Assembly (NCBI GenBank): GCA_044506565.1
Contig: JBIQKN010000003.1
Span: forward strand, 1-64,000
Length of the DNA stretch: 64,000 nucleotides
Source: Croceibacterium_A sp044506565
GTDB taxonomy: Bacteria; Pseudomonadota; Alphaproteobacteria; Sphingomonadales; Sphingomonadaceae
Direction: 5' to 3'
Position 1 is the first letter of the stretch. Each line of letters begins with the position of its first letter. A program made the translations under genes and the position numbers. A model generated the notes under the pieces. The model worked only from the letters and a program-made list of their open reading frames with translations, searched no databases and had not been told where the DNA came from. Positions 16,239-24,396 of the stretch are shown here, in pieces.

Positions 16239-17048
16239 ATGCTCGCCGAGACCGCTTACGCCAAGATCAACCTCGCCCTCCATGTCAGGCGCCGTCGCCC
16301 GGACGGCTATCACGAACTCGAGACGCTGTTCGCTTTCGTCGACGCGGGCGACAGGCTGACGGCTCGCACTGCGGACCGTGACGAGCTGCGGGTAATTGGC
16401 GAATTTGCCGATCAACTATCTGATCCGTTTGATAATCTCGCTATGAAGGCGCTTGCCGTCCTGCCGCGCCGCGACGGCCTTGCGATCACGCTGGACAAGG
16501 CGTTGCCCGTCGCGGCCGGCCTCGGTGGAGGCTCGGCCGACGCCGGCGCGGTGTTCCGTCTCGTGCAGGCTGCTCACGGACTGCCCGGCGACTGGCGCGA
16601 TCGCGCGGCCCGGCTGGGTGCGGATGTACCGGCCTGTGTCGAAAGCGTCGCCTGCATCGGGCGCGGCACGGGCACGGAGCTCGAACCCGTCGAGAACGAC
16701 CTCGCAGGAGCCGGCGTGTTGCTGGTCAATCCGCGCGTGCCGCTGTCGACCGGGCGGGTCTTCGAGGCCTGGAACGGAGAGGACCGCGGTCCGCTTCCGT
16801 CGGGCCCCGCCTCGGTGATCGCTGCAGAAGCACACAACGATCTCGAGGGTGCCGCGATCGCGCTCTGTCCCGCCATCGGCGAAGTACTGGAGGTCCTGCG
16901 GGATACCGGAGCGGACCTCGTGCGGATGAGCGGCTCCGGGGCGACCTGCTTCGCCCTGTTCAGGCGTCATGACGTCATGCGCAAGGCCGCGGAAAAGCTG
17001 GCTTTCTCTCATCCGGAGTGGTGGCAGATGCAAGGCAACTTGAGATGA
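16239..17048 (+). CDS. ispE: 4-diphosphocytidyl-2-C-methyl-D-erythritol kinase
   Basis: Fourth enzyme of the methylerythritol phosphate route to isoprenoids; phosphorylates CDP-ME with ATP in the cytosol. The 269-residue GHMP kinase shows AYAKINLALHVRRRRPDGYHEL at the start, the ATP-binding loop LPVAAGLGGGSADAGAVFR, and the C-terminal DLVRMSGSGATCFALF motif. Length is slightly short of the E. coli enzyme, as usual in this group. It begins 35 bases after the second sulfotransferase and overlaps the next gene by ATGA. Confidence 0.93.
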   Translation: MLAETAYAKINLALHVRRRRPDGYHELETLFAFVDAGDRLTARTADRDELRVIGEFADQLSDPFDNLAMKALAVLPRRDGLAITLDKALPVAAGLGGGSADAGAVFRLVQAAHGLPGDWRDRAARLGADVPACVESVACIGRGTGTELEPVENDLAGAGVLLVNPRVPLSTGRVFEAWNGEDRGPLPSGPASVIAAEAHNDLEGAAIALCPAIGEVLEVLRDTGADLVRMSGSGATCFALFRRHDVMRKAAEKLAFSHPEWWQMQGNLR

Positions 17049-17782
17049 GTTCTGAAGTCGAATTCGAGGCCTACCGGATCGTGGGCGAACCGCGTTTCGG
17101 CGGAATCCTCGTCGTGTCCGACCATGCCTCGAACCGCGTCCCGACTGACATCGACCTCGGGATCGATCCTGCGCTTCTGACCGAGCACGTCGCGATCGAC
17201 ATTGGTGTCGCCGAAGTGGCGACCCGCATGGCCCGGACCCCGGGCATCGCCGCGTTCCTCGGTAACGTCAGCCGTCTGGTTTGCGACTTCAACCGCGAGG
17301 AGGACGCCTCGGCGGTAATCCCGCACTCGAGCGACGGGCACGCGATTCCCGGCAATCTGTTCGATATCGAGGGTCGCGAAGAACGCCTGGCGCGTTTCCA
17401 CCGACCCTATCACGAAGCGCTCGCGGCACTGCTCGACGCGGCTCCGCCGGCGCTGATCCTGTCGCTCCACAGCTTTACACCGAGTCTCAAGAGTCAGCCC
17501 GAAGAGACTCGTCCTTGGCACGTCGGCGTTCTCTACAACACCGACGATCGCGCCGCACGGCTCGCCATCCCGCTGCTCGAGGCCGAGGGGCTCGTGGTCG
17601 GCGACCAGCAGCCCTATTCGGGCGCCCTGCTCAACGCGACCATGAACCGGCATGCCGAGGCGGAGGGGCGTCCCTACCTCGGCGTCGAGGTCCGGCAAGA
17701 CCAGATCGCAGGAGTGGAAGGGCAGGCGGTCTGGGCCGAGCGGCTGGTACGGATCGCGAACGCCGTGGCGCTCGCGCTCTAG
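17045..17782 (+). CDS. N-formylglutamate amidohydrolase family protein
   Basis: A 245-residue zinc hydrolase of the N-formylglutamate amidohydrolase (HutG-like) family. Landmarks are ILVVSDHASNRVP with the first metal His, RLVCDFNREEDA, RFHRPYHEAL, and LILSLHSFTP with a further His, followed by PYSGALLNATMNRHAEAEGRPYLGVEVRQDQI, which is highly typical. No other histidine-degradation genes are nearby, so a general N-formyl amino acid or related amide substrate is possible. The start is ATG 17045, overlapping the ispE stop by 4 bases. Confidence 0.85.
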   Translation: MSSEVEFEAYRIVGEPRFGGILVVSDHASNRVPTDIDLGIDPALLTEHVAIDIGVAEVATRMARTPGIAAFLGNVSRLVCDFNREEDASAVIPHSSDGHAIPGNLFDIEGREERLARFHRPYHEALAALLDAAPPALILSLHSFTPSLKSQPEETRPWHVGVLYNTDDRAARLAIPLLEAEGLVVGDQQPYSGALLNATMNRHAEAEGRPYLGVEVRQDQIAGVEGQAVWAERLVRIANAVALAL

Positions 17783-17812
17783 CGCCGGCCGCACGGTCGG
17801 CAAAAGCAATCC

Positions 17813-17837
17813 TTGACCCGCGCCGCCAACCTAGCGA
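17813..17837 (+). promoter_or_regulatory. Candidate ilvD promoter
   Basis: TTGACCC (17813-17819), ten bases, then CCTAGCGA (17830-17837), similar to the TTGAC/GCTANAWC layout. It lies about 40 bases before the ilvD ATG and heads the ilvD-to-RNA-methyltransferase unit. Confidence 0.4.
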
Positions 17838-17876
17838 AGGCGCGGGCCACGTAACATCCATGCCTGTGGAACCCCG

Positions 17877-19598
17877 ATGACCGACCGTTTCGACAAGTCC
17901 CGCCTGCCCAGCCGTCACGTTTCGGTCGGCCCCGAAAAGGCACCGCAGCGCAGCTATTACTACGCGATGGGCATGACGGAGGACGAGATCGCGCGGCCGT
18001 TCGTCGCCGTCGTTTCGGCCGGCAACGACAGCGCGCCGTGCAACACCGCGCTCGACTTCCAGGCCGACGTCTGCCGCGAGGGCGTGAAGGAGGGCGGAGG
18101 TACCCCGAGGCGGTTCAACACGATCACCGTGACCGACGGTATCGCCATGGGCCACCAGGGCATGCGTTCGAGCCTCGTCAGCCGCGAGGTGATCGCGGAT
18201 TCGATCGAGCTGTCGGTCCGCGGCCACTGCTACGACGCGATCGTCGGCTTCGCCGGATGCGACAAGAGCCTGCCGGGCATGATGATGGCGATGCTGCGGC
18301 TCAACGTGCCATCGATCTTCGTCTACGGCGGCTCGATCCTGCCGGGCCGTTACGAGGGCCGCGACCTTACGGTGCAGGACGTCTTCGAGGTGGTCGGCCG
18401 CTGGAGTTCGGGTGCCTGCCCCTTGAGCGAGCTTACTGCGATCGAAAAGGCTGCCTGCCCGGGGCACGGTGCGTGTGGTGGCCAGTACACCGCCAACACG
18501 ATGGCCTGTGTCGGGGAGGCGATCGGGTTGTCGTTGCCCAACAGCAACATGGCGCCTGCTCCCTACAAGTCGCGCGAGGAAATCGCGCGCGCGGCGGGGC
18601 GTCAAGTCATGGCCCTGCTCGAGCGTAACCTGCGCCCGCGCGACATCTGCACGCGCGCCGCGTTCGAGAACGCCGCTCGCGTCGTGGCGGCGACGGGCGG
18701 CTCGACCAACGGTGCCTTGCACCTGCCGGCGATGGCCCACGAGTGCGGCATCGAGTTCGATCTGTTCGATGTTGCGGAGATATTCAAATCAACGCCTTAT
18801 ATCGCAGATTTGAAGCCAGGCGGTAGGTACGTCGCGAAGGACATGCACGATGCCGGCGGCGTCTACATGGTCATGAAGACGCTGCTCGCGGCGGGACTGC
18901 TCGACCCCGAGCCGCTTACCGTGACCGGCAAGACGCTCGGCGAGAACATCGAGGAGATCACCTGGAATCCCGACCAGAAAGTGATCTACGACGCAAAGGC
19001 GCCGATCACCCCGACCGGCGGGGTCGTCGGCCTGCGCGGCTCGCTCGCGCCCGACGGAGCGATCGTCAAGGTCGCCGGAATGAAGCGGCTGCAGTTCCGC
19101 GGGCCCGCGCAGGTGTTCGAATGCGAGGAAAACGCCTTCGCCGCGGTCGAGGCGCGGCAGATCCGCGAAGGCAGCGTGATCGTGATCCGCAACGAGGGTC
19201 CGAAGGGTGGCCCGGGCATGCGCGAGATGCTCGCCACGACTGCCGCGCTCTACGGGCAGGGCATGGGCGAGAAGGTCGCGCTGATAACCGATGGCCGCTT
19301 CTCGGGCGCCACGCGCGGGTTCTGCATCGGCCACGTCGGTCCGGAGGCGGCGGAGGGCGGCCCGATCGGGCTGGTCGAGGATGGCGACATGATCGCGATC
19401 GACGCCGAGGCCGGCACGATCGAGCTCGAGGTCGACGAGGCCGTCCTCGCCGAGCGCCGGAAGGCATGGAAGCCGCGCGGGCACGACTACAACGCCGGCG
19501 CCCTGTGGCGCTATGCGCAGACCGTCGGCCCGGCCTATAAGGGTGCAGTCACGCATCCGGGGGCCGCGGCTGAAACGCATGTCTACGCCGATATCTGA
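17877..19598 (+). CDS. ilvD: Dihydroxy-acid dehydratase
   Basis: Third step of branched-chain amino-acid synthesis; dehydrates 2,3-dihydroxy-isovalerate and its methyl analogue to the 2-oxo acids. The product for valine, alpha-ketoisovalerate, also feeds PanB encoded earlier in this window. The 573-residue enzyme has its iron-sulfur cysteines in SAGNDSAPCNTAL, VGFAGCDKSLPGM and CPGHGACGGQYTANTMA, and ends with the usual GRFSGATRGFCIGHVGPEA motif. Length suits the ~570-residue 2Fe-2S type. The last 20 bases overlap the next gene. Confidence 0.96.
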   Translation: MTDRFDKSRLPSRHVSVGPEKAPQRSYYYAMGMTEDEIARPFVAVVSAGNDSAPCNTALDFQADVCREGVKEGGGTPRRFNTITVTDGIAMGHQGMRSSLVSREVIADSIELSVRGHCYDAIVGFAGCDKSLPGMMMAMLRLNVPSIFVYGGSILPGRYEGRDLTVQDVFEVVGRWSSGACPLSELTAIEKAACPGHGACGGQYTANTMACVGEAIGLSLPNSNMAPAPYKSREEIARAAGRQVMALLERNLRPRDICTRAAFENAARVVAATGGSTNGALHLPAMAHECGIEFDLFDVAEIFKSTPYIADLKPGGRYVAKDMHDAGGVYMVMKTLLAAGLLDPEPLTVTGKTLGENIEEITWNPDQKVIYDAKAPITPTGGVVGLRGSLAPDGAIVKVAGMKRLQFRGPAQVFECEENAFAAVEARQIREGSVIVIRNEGPKGGPGMREMLATTAALYGQGMGEKVALITDGRFSGATRGFCIGHVGPEAAEGGPIGLVEDGDMIAIDAEAGTIELEVDEAVLAERRKAWKPRGHDYNAGALWRYAQTVGPAYKGAVTHPGAAAETHVYADI

Positions 19599-19983
19599 CA
19601 GGCACAGCAGGCTGCCTGGCCGCGCGGGAACGATCGGCCTTGCCCTTGCGGCCCTGGCCGCCTGCTCGCAGCAGGAAGGCACGGGTGAGACGCAGGTCGC
19701 ATCGCAGGAGCCATCCGCGGGCGTCGATTGCGCCGTCAACGGGGCGCTCGGCTTCACACCGGCCTGCACTACCGAGCGCCTTACGGTCGACGGAACTCCG
19801 GTGCTCGTCGTCCGTCACGCCGACGGGGGCTTCCGCCGTTTCGAGGTGCTGCCCGACGGTCGCATCGTCGCCGCCGACGGCACGCTCGAAGCGGCCGTCC
19901 TGCAGAACGGCGAGACGCTCGAGGTAACGATCGGTTCGGACCGCTACCGACTCGATCCAAGCCTGTTCGATGACGCCTCCTAG
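19579..19983 (+). CDS. Small putative lipoprotein
   Basis: A 134-residue protein with a basic start (MSTPISDRHSRLPGRAG), a hydrophobic stretch and the lipobox LAAC, so probably exported and lipid-anchored. The mature part has one more Cys pair (CAV...PACTT) and a C-terminal block rich in short strands: PDGRIVAADGTLEAAVLQNGETLEVTIGSDRYRLD. I do not recognise a family. The ATG at 19579 lies inside the ilvD end, and the gene overlaps nnrD/E by 14 bases, so it is embedded in the operon. Confidence 0.65.
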   Translation: MSTPISDRHSRLPGRAGTIGLALAALAACSQQEGTGETQVASQEPSAGVDCAVNGALGFTPACTTERLTVDGTPVLVVRHADGGFRRFEVLPDGRIVAADGTLEAAVLQNGETLEVTIGSDRYRLDPSLFDDAS

Positions 19984-21361
19984 CGCGCCGGTCCTCACCG
20001 TCGCGCAGATGCGCGCGGCCGAGCAGGCGCTGATCGACGGCGGCGAAACCGTCGAGAGCCTGATGGAGCGCGCCGGGACGGGTGTTGCCGATTGGGTCTA
20101 CCGCTTGGCCGCCGCCCGTCCCGTCACCGTGCTCTGCGGTCCGGGCAACAACGGCGGCGACGGCTACGTGATTGCGCGCGAGCTTGGCCGCCGCGGGCTC
20201 GAAGTGACCGTGGTTGCGCCGATGGAACCCGCCACGCCCGCGGCGAGGGCGGCTCGCGAAGCGTGGGGCGGGGCGGTGCAGGCGCAGGGGCGCGGCGGCG
20301 TGCTGGTCGATGCGCTGTTCGGCAGCGGGCTCACGCGGCCGCTTTCCGAGGCGCTGCTCACCCAGCTCTGTGCCGAGGCCGCGCGGCATGTCACGCGCAT
20401 CGCGGTCGACGTTCCCAGCGGGATCGACAGCGACACCGGTGCTGCTCTCAACGAGGGCCTACCGCGCTACGATCTCACCGTCGCGCTCGGGGCGTGGAAG
20501 CCCGCGCACGCGCTGATGCCGGCGATGGACCTGATCGGAGAGATCCGGCTGGTCCCGATCGGTGTCGAGCCGGTCGCCGGGGCGGCGCAGATGATCGGCC
20601 GCCCGAGCTTGGTTGCGCCGGGGCGTACCGATCACAAGTATACCCGCGGCCTGGTGCTGGTCGTCGAAGGGCCGATGAGCGGGGCCGCGCTGCTGGTCTG
20701 CCAGGGGGCGATGCACGCCGGCGCCGGTGCGGTGCGCCTGTCGACAGAGCGAACACATCCTGCCTTGCCGCCCGACGTCGTTCTGCGCGGCGAAACGCTG
20801 GGCCAGCTGCTCGAGGACCGGCGAACCGGTGCGGTCGTCGTCGGACCTGGTCTCGGCCGTGACGGCACGGCGCGGGGCCGGCTCGCAACGGTGCTTGCAG
20901 CGGGTCGGCCGAGCGTGATCGACGCCGATGCGTTGGCGCTGCTCGAACCGGACGACCTTGCAGGGTTCGACGCCCCGCTGATCCTGACTCCGCACGCGGG
21001 CGAGATGGCGACTCTCGCGCGCAACTTCGGCCTCCCCGAACGGGCGAAGGTCGAACAGGCGCTCGCCCTTGCCCGCGCGGCGCGGGCGGTCGTGATCTCC
21101 AAGGGGCCCGACAGCGTGATCGCGGCTCCGGACGGGCGGGTCGGTTTCCTGCGCTCGGCGACGAGCTGGCTGTCGGTCGGCGGCAGTGGCGACGTGCTTT
21201 CGGGCATCCTTGCCAGCCGCCTCGCCGCGACCGGTGATCCCTGGCGCGCGGCTTGCGAGGGCGCCTGGCTGCACGTCGAGGCGGGCCGGCTGGCAGGCCC
21301 AGCCTTCGTCGCGTCGGAACTGGCGCAGCGCGTGTCCGAAGCCTACGCCGCCGCGCTGTGA
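19970..21361 (+). CDS. nnr: Bifunctional NAD(P)H-hydrate repair enzyme (epimerase/dehydratase)
   Basis: Repairs damaged NAD(P)H hydrates. The 463-residue protein has an N-terminal YjeF epimerase domain (residues 1 to ~205: VLCGPGNNGGDGYVIARELGRRG, VDALFGSGL, and IAVDVPSGIDSDTG) and a C-terminal ribokinase-like ADP-dependent dehydratase domain (about 220 to 460) with RTDHKYTRGLVLVVEG, VVVGPGLGRDG, ILTPHAGEMATL and the catalytic GGSGDVLSGILA loop. Overlaps neighbours on both sides (14 and 4 bases). Confidence 0.93.
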   Translation: MTPPSAPVLTVAQMRAAEQALIDGGETVESLMERAGTGVADWVYRLAAARPVTVLCGPGNNGGDGYVIARELGRRGLEVTVVAPMEPATPAARAAREAWGGAVQAQGRGGVLVDALFGSGLTRPLSEALLTQLCAEAARHVTRIAVDVPSGIDSDTGAALNEGLPRYDLTVALGAWKPAHALMPAMDLIGEIRLVPIGVEPVAGAAQMIGRPSLVAPGRTDHKYTRGLVLVVEGPMSGAALLVCQGAMHAGAGAVRLSTERTHPALPPDVVLRGETLGQLLEDRRTGAVVVGPGLGRDGTARGRLATVLAAGRPSVIDADALALLEPDDLAGFDAPLILTPHAGEMATLARNFGLPERAKVEQALALARAARAVVISKGPDSVIAAPDGRVGFLRSATSWLSVGGSGDVLSGILASRLAATGDPWRAACEGAWLHVEAGRLAGPAFVASELAQRVSEAYAAAL

Positions 21362-22554
21362 GCGAATCCGAGGAAATCGTCCGCGTCGCCGCCCGGGGCG
21401 ATGGCGTCACCGCGTCGGGGCGCCACGTGCCGTTCGCCGCGCCTGGAGACATCGTGCTGGCCGACGGCGCTCTGCAACCGGGACCGCACCGCGTCGAGCC
21501 GCCGTGCCGCCACTTCGGCCGATGCGGCGGTTGCCAGCTTCAGCACATCGACGAGGAGTCGCTGGCGGTCTTCGTCCGCGACCGCGTGCTCAACGCGGCC
21601 GAAGGCCAGGGGCTGGCTCCCGAGCGGATCGCGGTCACCCACCTCTCGCCGCCGAACACACGCCGCCGCGCGACGTTGCGTGCGCTCAACGGGGGCGGGC
21701 GCCCGCTGATCGGGTTCAACGAGGCAGGTTCTCACCGCGTCGTCGACATGCGCGAGTGCCACGTCCTCGCACCCGAGTTGTTCGCACTGGTCGAGCCGCT
21801 GCGCGGACTGCTCGCGCCGCGGCGCGATCGTTATCAGGCGGAAATCCAGCTCGCGCTAGCCGACCAGGGCGTGGACTGCGCGGTCAAGGGGCTGGCGATC
21901 GAGGGCCTCGACCAAACCGAAGCTATGCTCGACTTCTGCCGCGACCGGGGCCTTGCGCGCCTCACGCTCGATCAGGGCTTCGGCTCCGAGACGTTCTGGG
22001 AGCCCGAGCCGTTGACCGTCATCCTGTCGGGCGTGCCGGTCGACTTCCCCGCGGGCGGGTTCCTCCAGGCCACCGCCGACGGTGAAGCGGCGCTGGTCGC
22101 CGCGGTGCGTGAATGGCTCGCCGGCTGCGCCCGGGTCGCCGACCTGTTCGCCGGGCTCGGCACGTTCGCCTTCGCGATCGCCGGGCCAGCGCGCGTCATC
22201 GCTGCCGAAGCCGCGCGGGACGCGCACCTCGCTTGCCGGTCCGCCGCGGCCCGCGCGCGGCTGCCGGTCGAGGCTCTGCACCGCGACCTGTTCCGCAACC
22301 CGCTGCAGCCCGACGAGCTTTCCGGTTTCGATGCCGTCGTGCTCGATCCGCCGCGAGCCGGCGCGCGTGAGCAGGTGATCCAGCTCGCCGCCAGCAAGGT
22401 TCCGCGCATCGCCTATGTCAGCTGCAACCCGTCGAGTTGGGCCCGCGACGCGCGCCTGCTGGCCGACGCGGGCTACCGTCTGGCCGAGCTGCGCCCGGTC
22501 GGGCAGTTCCGCTGGTCGACGCACGTCGAGCTCGCCAGCCTGTTCGTGAAGTGA
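21358..22554 (+). CDS. Class I SAM-dependent RNA m5U methyltransferase (TrmA/RlmD-like)
   Basis: A 398-residue 23S rRNA or tRNA uridine-5 methyltransferase of the RumA/TrmA group. The 4Fe-4S site is CRHFGRCGGCQLQH plus a later Cys in MRECHVL. The Rossmann part has VADLFAGLGTFAFAIAGPARVIAAE, the DPPRAGA motif, and SCNPSSWARDARLL with the catalytic Cys. A short TRAM-like start (VRVAARGDGVTASGRHVPFAAPGDIV) precedes the cluster. Start GTG at 21358 overlaps the nnr stop by 4 bases (GTGA). Whether the target is 23S rRNA or tRNA cannot be read here. Confidence 0.88.
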   Translation: MSESEEIVRVAARGDGVTASGRHVPFAAPGDIVLADGALQPGPHRVEPPCRHFGRCGGCQLQHIDEESLAVFVRDRVLNAAEGQGLAPERIAVTHLSPPNTRRRATLRALNGGGRPLIGFNEAGSHRVVDMRECHVLAPELFALVEPLRGLLAPRRDRYQAEIQLALADQGVDCAVKGLAIEGLDQTEAMLDFCRDRGLARLTLDQGFGSETFWEPEPLTVILSGVPVDFPAGGFLQATADGEAALVAAVREWLAGCARVADLFAGLGTFAFAIAGPARVIAAEAARDAHLACRSAAARARLPVEALHRDLFRNPLQPDELSGFDAVVLDPPRAGAREQVIQLAASKVPRIAYVSCNPSSWARDARLLADAGYRLAELRPVGQFRWSTHVELASLFVK

Positions 22555-22563
22555 CGGTAAGCC

Positions 22564-24081
22564 TCAGGTTCGGGTCGAGGCCAGCGCCTGCCGGATCTGC
22601 TGGAACAGCCATTCACCCGCGTCGGGTTCGACAAAGGCGTGACTGGCGCCGGCGCATCGCTCGATCCGGGGATCGCCGCCATCCCACGCTGCCTCGAACG
22701 CCTGCGCAGTGCGGTCGCGGCCGGCGAGGAGGATCCGCACAGTGCCGGCGAACGCCGCCAGCCCCTCGCGCATCTCGCCCGCCAGGCTGCTCGGGGGCGC
22801 GGCCGGGCGCAGCGCGCGGGCGAGCCCCCCTGCGAGCTTGCGCAGCGAAACCTTGCCGGTCGCCAGTCGCAACAGTTCCCTAGGGTCGCGCAGCTTGGCG
22901 GCGTAGCGCTCCCGGACCGCCGCCGGCGGCGGGGTGCCGTCGTCGCCCTCGATGGTCCACGGATTGGCAATCACTAGCGCGTCGCACCCGGCACCGCGGT
23001 TCAACATGAGCGCGCTCGCCGCGTCGCAGTTGCCGAACGCAACGACCCGAGAAAGCCCTGGACGCGCCGCGCGGAACGCGGCGAGCGCCGCTGCGAGGTC
23101 GGCACCGCTGTCGCGGAAGCCGCGGTTATCTCCGGTGCCGTCGCCCACGCCGCGTCGGTCGAAGCGGAACACCGGAAAGCCTGCCTCGGCGATCCTGCGA
23201 GCGAGTTGCGCCTGGCCGGCAAAGGCCCCGGCGCGGATCTCGTTACCGCCGGAAACGATCAGCAGCCCGCTGTCGCCAGGGGCATCGTCGAGCGAGCCGA
23301 CGAGCGTCTCGCCCCCGCACGCGAACGTCAGCCAGCGTCCTTCGACAAGCTCAGGACGCCCCTCGGACACACTCTGGGTCAGCGAACGGTCTTCAACAAA
23401 GCGCCCTGAGCCTGTCGAAGGACCCCGAACCGCCTCCGAGACAAGCCCAGCCAGCGCGTCTGCCTGCGCCGGATCGTGATCCGGTTCGGCGCGCAGCCAC
23501 AGTCCCGGTCCGCCGACGTCGGCCTGGGCGATGTTGGCCAAGGCTGCGCCGCCCGAAGGCTCGGCAGCCTCGAGCTCGCGGATCAGCTCGGCGCCGAGGC
23601 GATAGCCGGCGAGGTCAAGTCCCGCCTTCCGGCCATGCTCGAGCAGCGTGTCGCGATCCTCGTCGATCCCGGCCTCCCGGCTCGCGATCACCCTCGCCCG
23701 AAGCATGCCGCGCAGCAGCGCCGCACCGGTTGTCGGCGCGTAGCGCATCATTGGCAGGGTGTCCGGCTCGCACAGCGCCCCCGAACGGATCGACAGGCCG
23801 TGCGTCGCCTCGAAGTGGCGGGCGGCTGCCTCCGCCGCCTCGCGCCAGCCGGTCAAGGTCTGGGGCTCCAGCGCGGCCCGGCTCTCGTTGCAGCCGGGCA
23901 GGTCGGGCAGGAAGGAATCGATTCCGGCTGCATCGAGCCGGCGCATCAGCTCGACCGTGAAGTGGCGCAGCTTGTTGCCCTCGTCGAACAACGCCGGCAG
24001 CACCAGGATGCGTTTGTCGCGCGCCCTGTCGATCGCCACCGCGTATTCCTGGCCATCGGGCCCCGGCCAGGCGGCGATCAC
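22564..24081 (-). CDS. Fused exosortase A-associated hydrolases (TIGR03101-like + TIGR03100)
   Basis: A 505-residue protein joining two modules that are usually separate genes in XrtA loci. Residues 1 to ~215 resemble associated hydrolase 2 (RILVLPALFDEGNKLRHF, LPDLPGCNES) but have no GxSxG nucleophile elbow, so this half may be non-catalytic. Residues ~250 to 505 match associated hydrolase 1: LLIVSGGNEIRAGAF, FRFDRRGVGDGTG, and VAFGNCDAASALML, where Cys stands in the nucleophile position, as in that family. Residues ~220 to 249 between them are encoded by a REP palindrome (23337-23423). Last gene of the left arm; 10 bp after the acyl carrier protein. Substrate unknown. Confidence 0.8.
   Translation of the reverse strand: MIAAWPGPDGQEYAVAIDRARDKRILVLPALFDEGNKLRHFTVELMRRLDAAGIDSFLPDLPGCNESRAALEPQTLTGWREAAEAAARHFEATHGLSIRSGALCEPDTLPMMRYAPTTGAALLRGMLRARVIASREAGIDEDRDTLLEHGRKAGLDLAGYRLGAELIRELEAAEPSGGAALANIAQADVGGPGLWLRAEPDHDPAQADALAGLVSEAVRGPSTGSGRFVEDRSLTQSVSEGRPELVEGRWLTFACGGETLVGSLDDAPGDSGLLIVSGGNEIRAGAFAGQAQLARRIAEAGFPVFRFDRRGVGDGTGDNRGFRDSGADLAAALAAFRAARPGLSRVVAFGNCDAASALMLNRGAGCDALVIANPWTIEGDDGTPPPAAVRERYAAKLRDPRELLRLATGKVSLRKLAGGLARALRPAAPPSSLAGEMREGLAAFAGTVRILLAGRDRTAQAFEAAWDGGDPRIERCAGASHAFVEPDAGEWLFQQIRQALASTRT
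23337..23423. repeat. REP-type inverted repeat inside a coding sequence
   Basis: Left arm 23337-23355 (GTCCTTCGACAAGCTCAGG) and right arm 23405-23423 (CCTGAGCCTGTCGAAGGAC) are complementary in 18 of 19 positions, separated by 49 bases. This is the palindromic element with TTCGACA/TGTCGAA ends that is common between genes in Sphingomonadales. Here it lies in frame within the double hydrolase gene and encodes its interdomain linker (about 29 residues, rich in Ser, Gly, Arg and Glu). Confidence 0.85.
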
Positions 24082-24090
24082 GGGCGCGGC

Positions 24091-24369
24091 TCAGCCGCTG
24101 AGCTTGGCCGTGACGAAGCCAAGCAGCGCGCCGTAGGTCTCGAGCATCTCGCCATCGACCTCGTCGTCCTCGATGATGATGCCGAGCCGGTCCTCGATCT
24201 CGGTCAGCAGGCCGGCGACGGCCATCGAATCGAGCTCGGGCAGGTGGCCGAACAGTCCGCTTTCGGGAGTGAAGTCCGCGGCCCTCTCGGGCGCGAGCCC
24301 GAGTACGTCCTGCAGCACCTGCCGCAGGATCGCGTCGGTTTCGGATTGTTCGCCCACGGAAATCGTCAT
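24091..24369 (-). CDS. Acyl carrier protein of the XrtA locus
   Basis: A 92-residue ACP. The phosphopantetheine-attachment motif is PELDSMAVAGL, with the modified Ser in DSM; GLFGHLPELDS is characteristic of the exosortase A-associated carrier proteins. Helix pattern matches the carrier fold across the whole length. It presumably receives an acyl or aminoacyl group from the ligase at 25406-26917. The start chosen is the ATG at 24369 with AAGGG seven bases upstream; an ATG at 24384 adds five residues. Between the GNAT gene and the double hydrolase on the same strand. Confidence 0.88.
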   Translation of the reverse strand: MTISVGEQSETDAILRQVLQDVLGLAPERAADFTPESGLFGHLPELDSMAVAGLLTEIEDRLGIIIEDDEVDGEMLETYGALLGFVTAKLSG

Positions 24370-24396
24370 CGGTCGGCCCTTCATTCGCGCCGCCCC

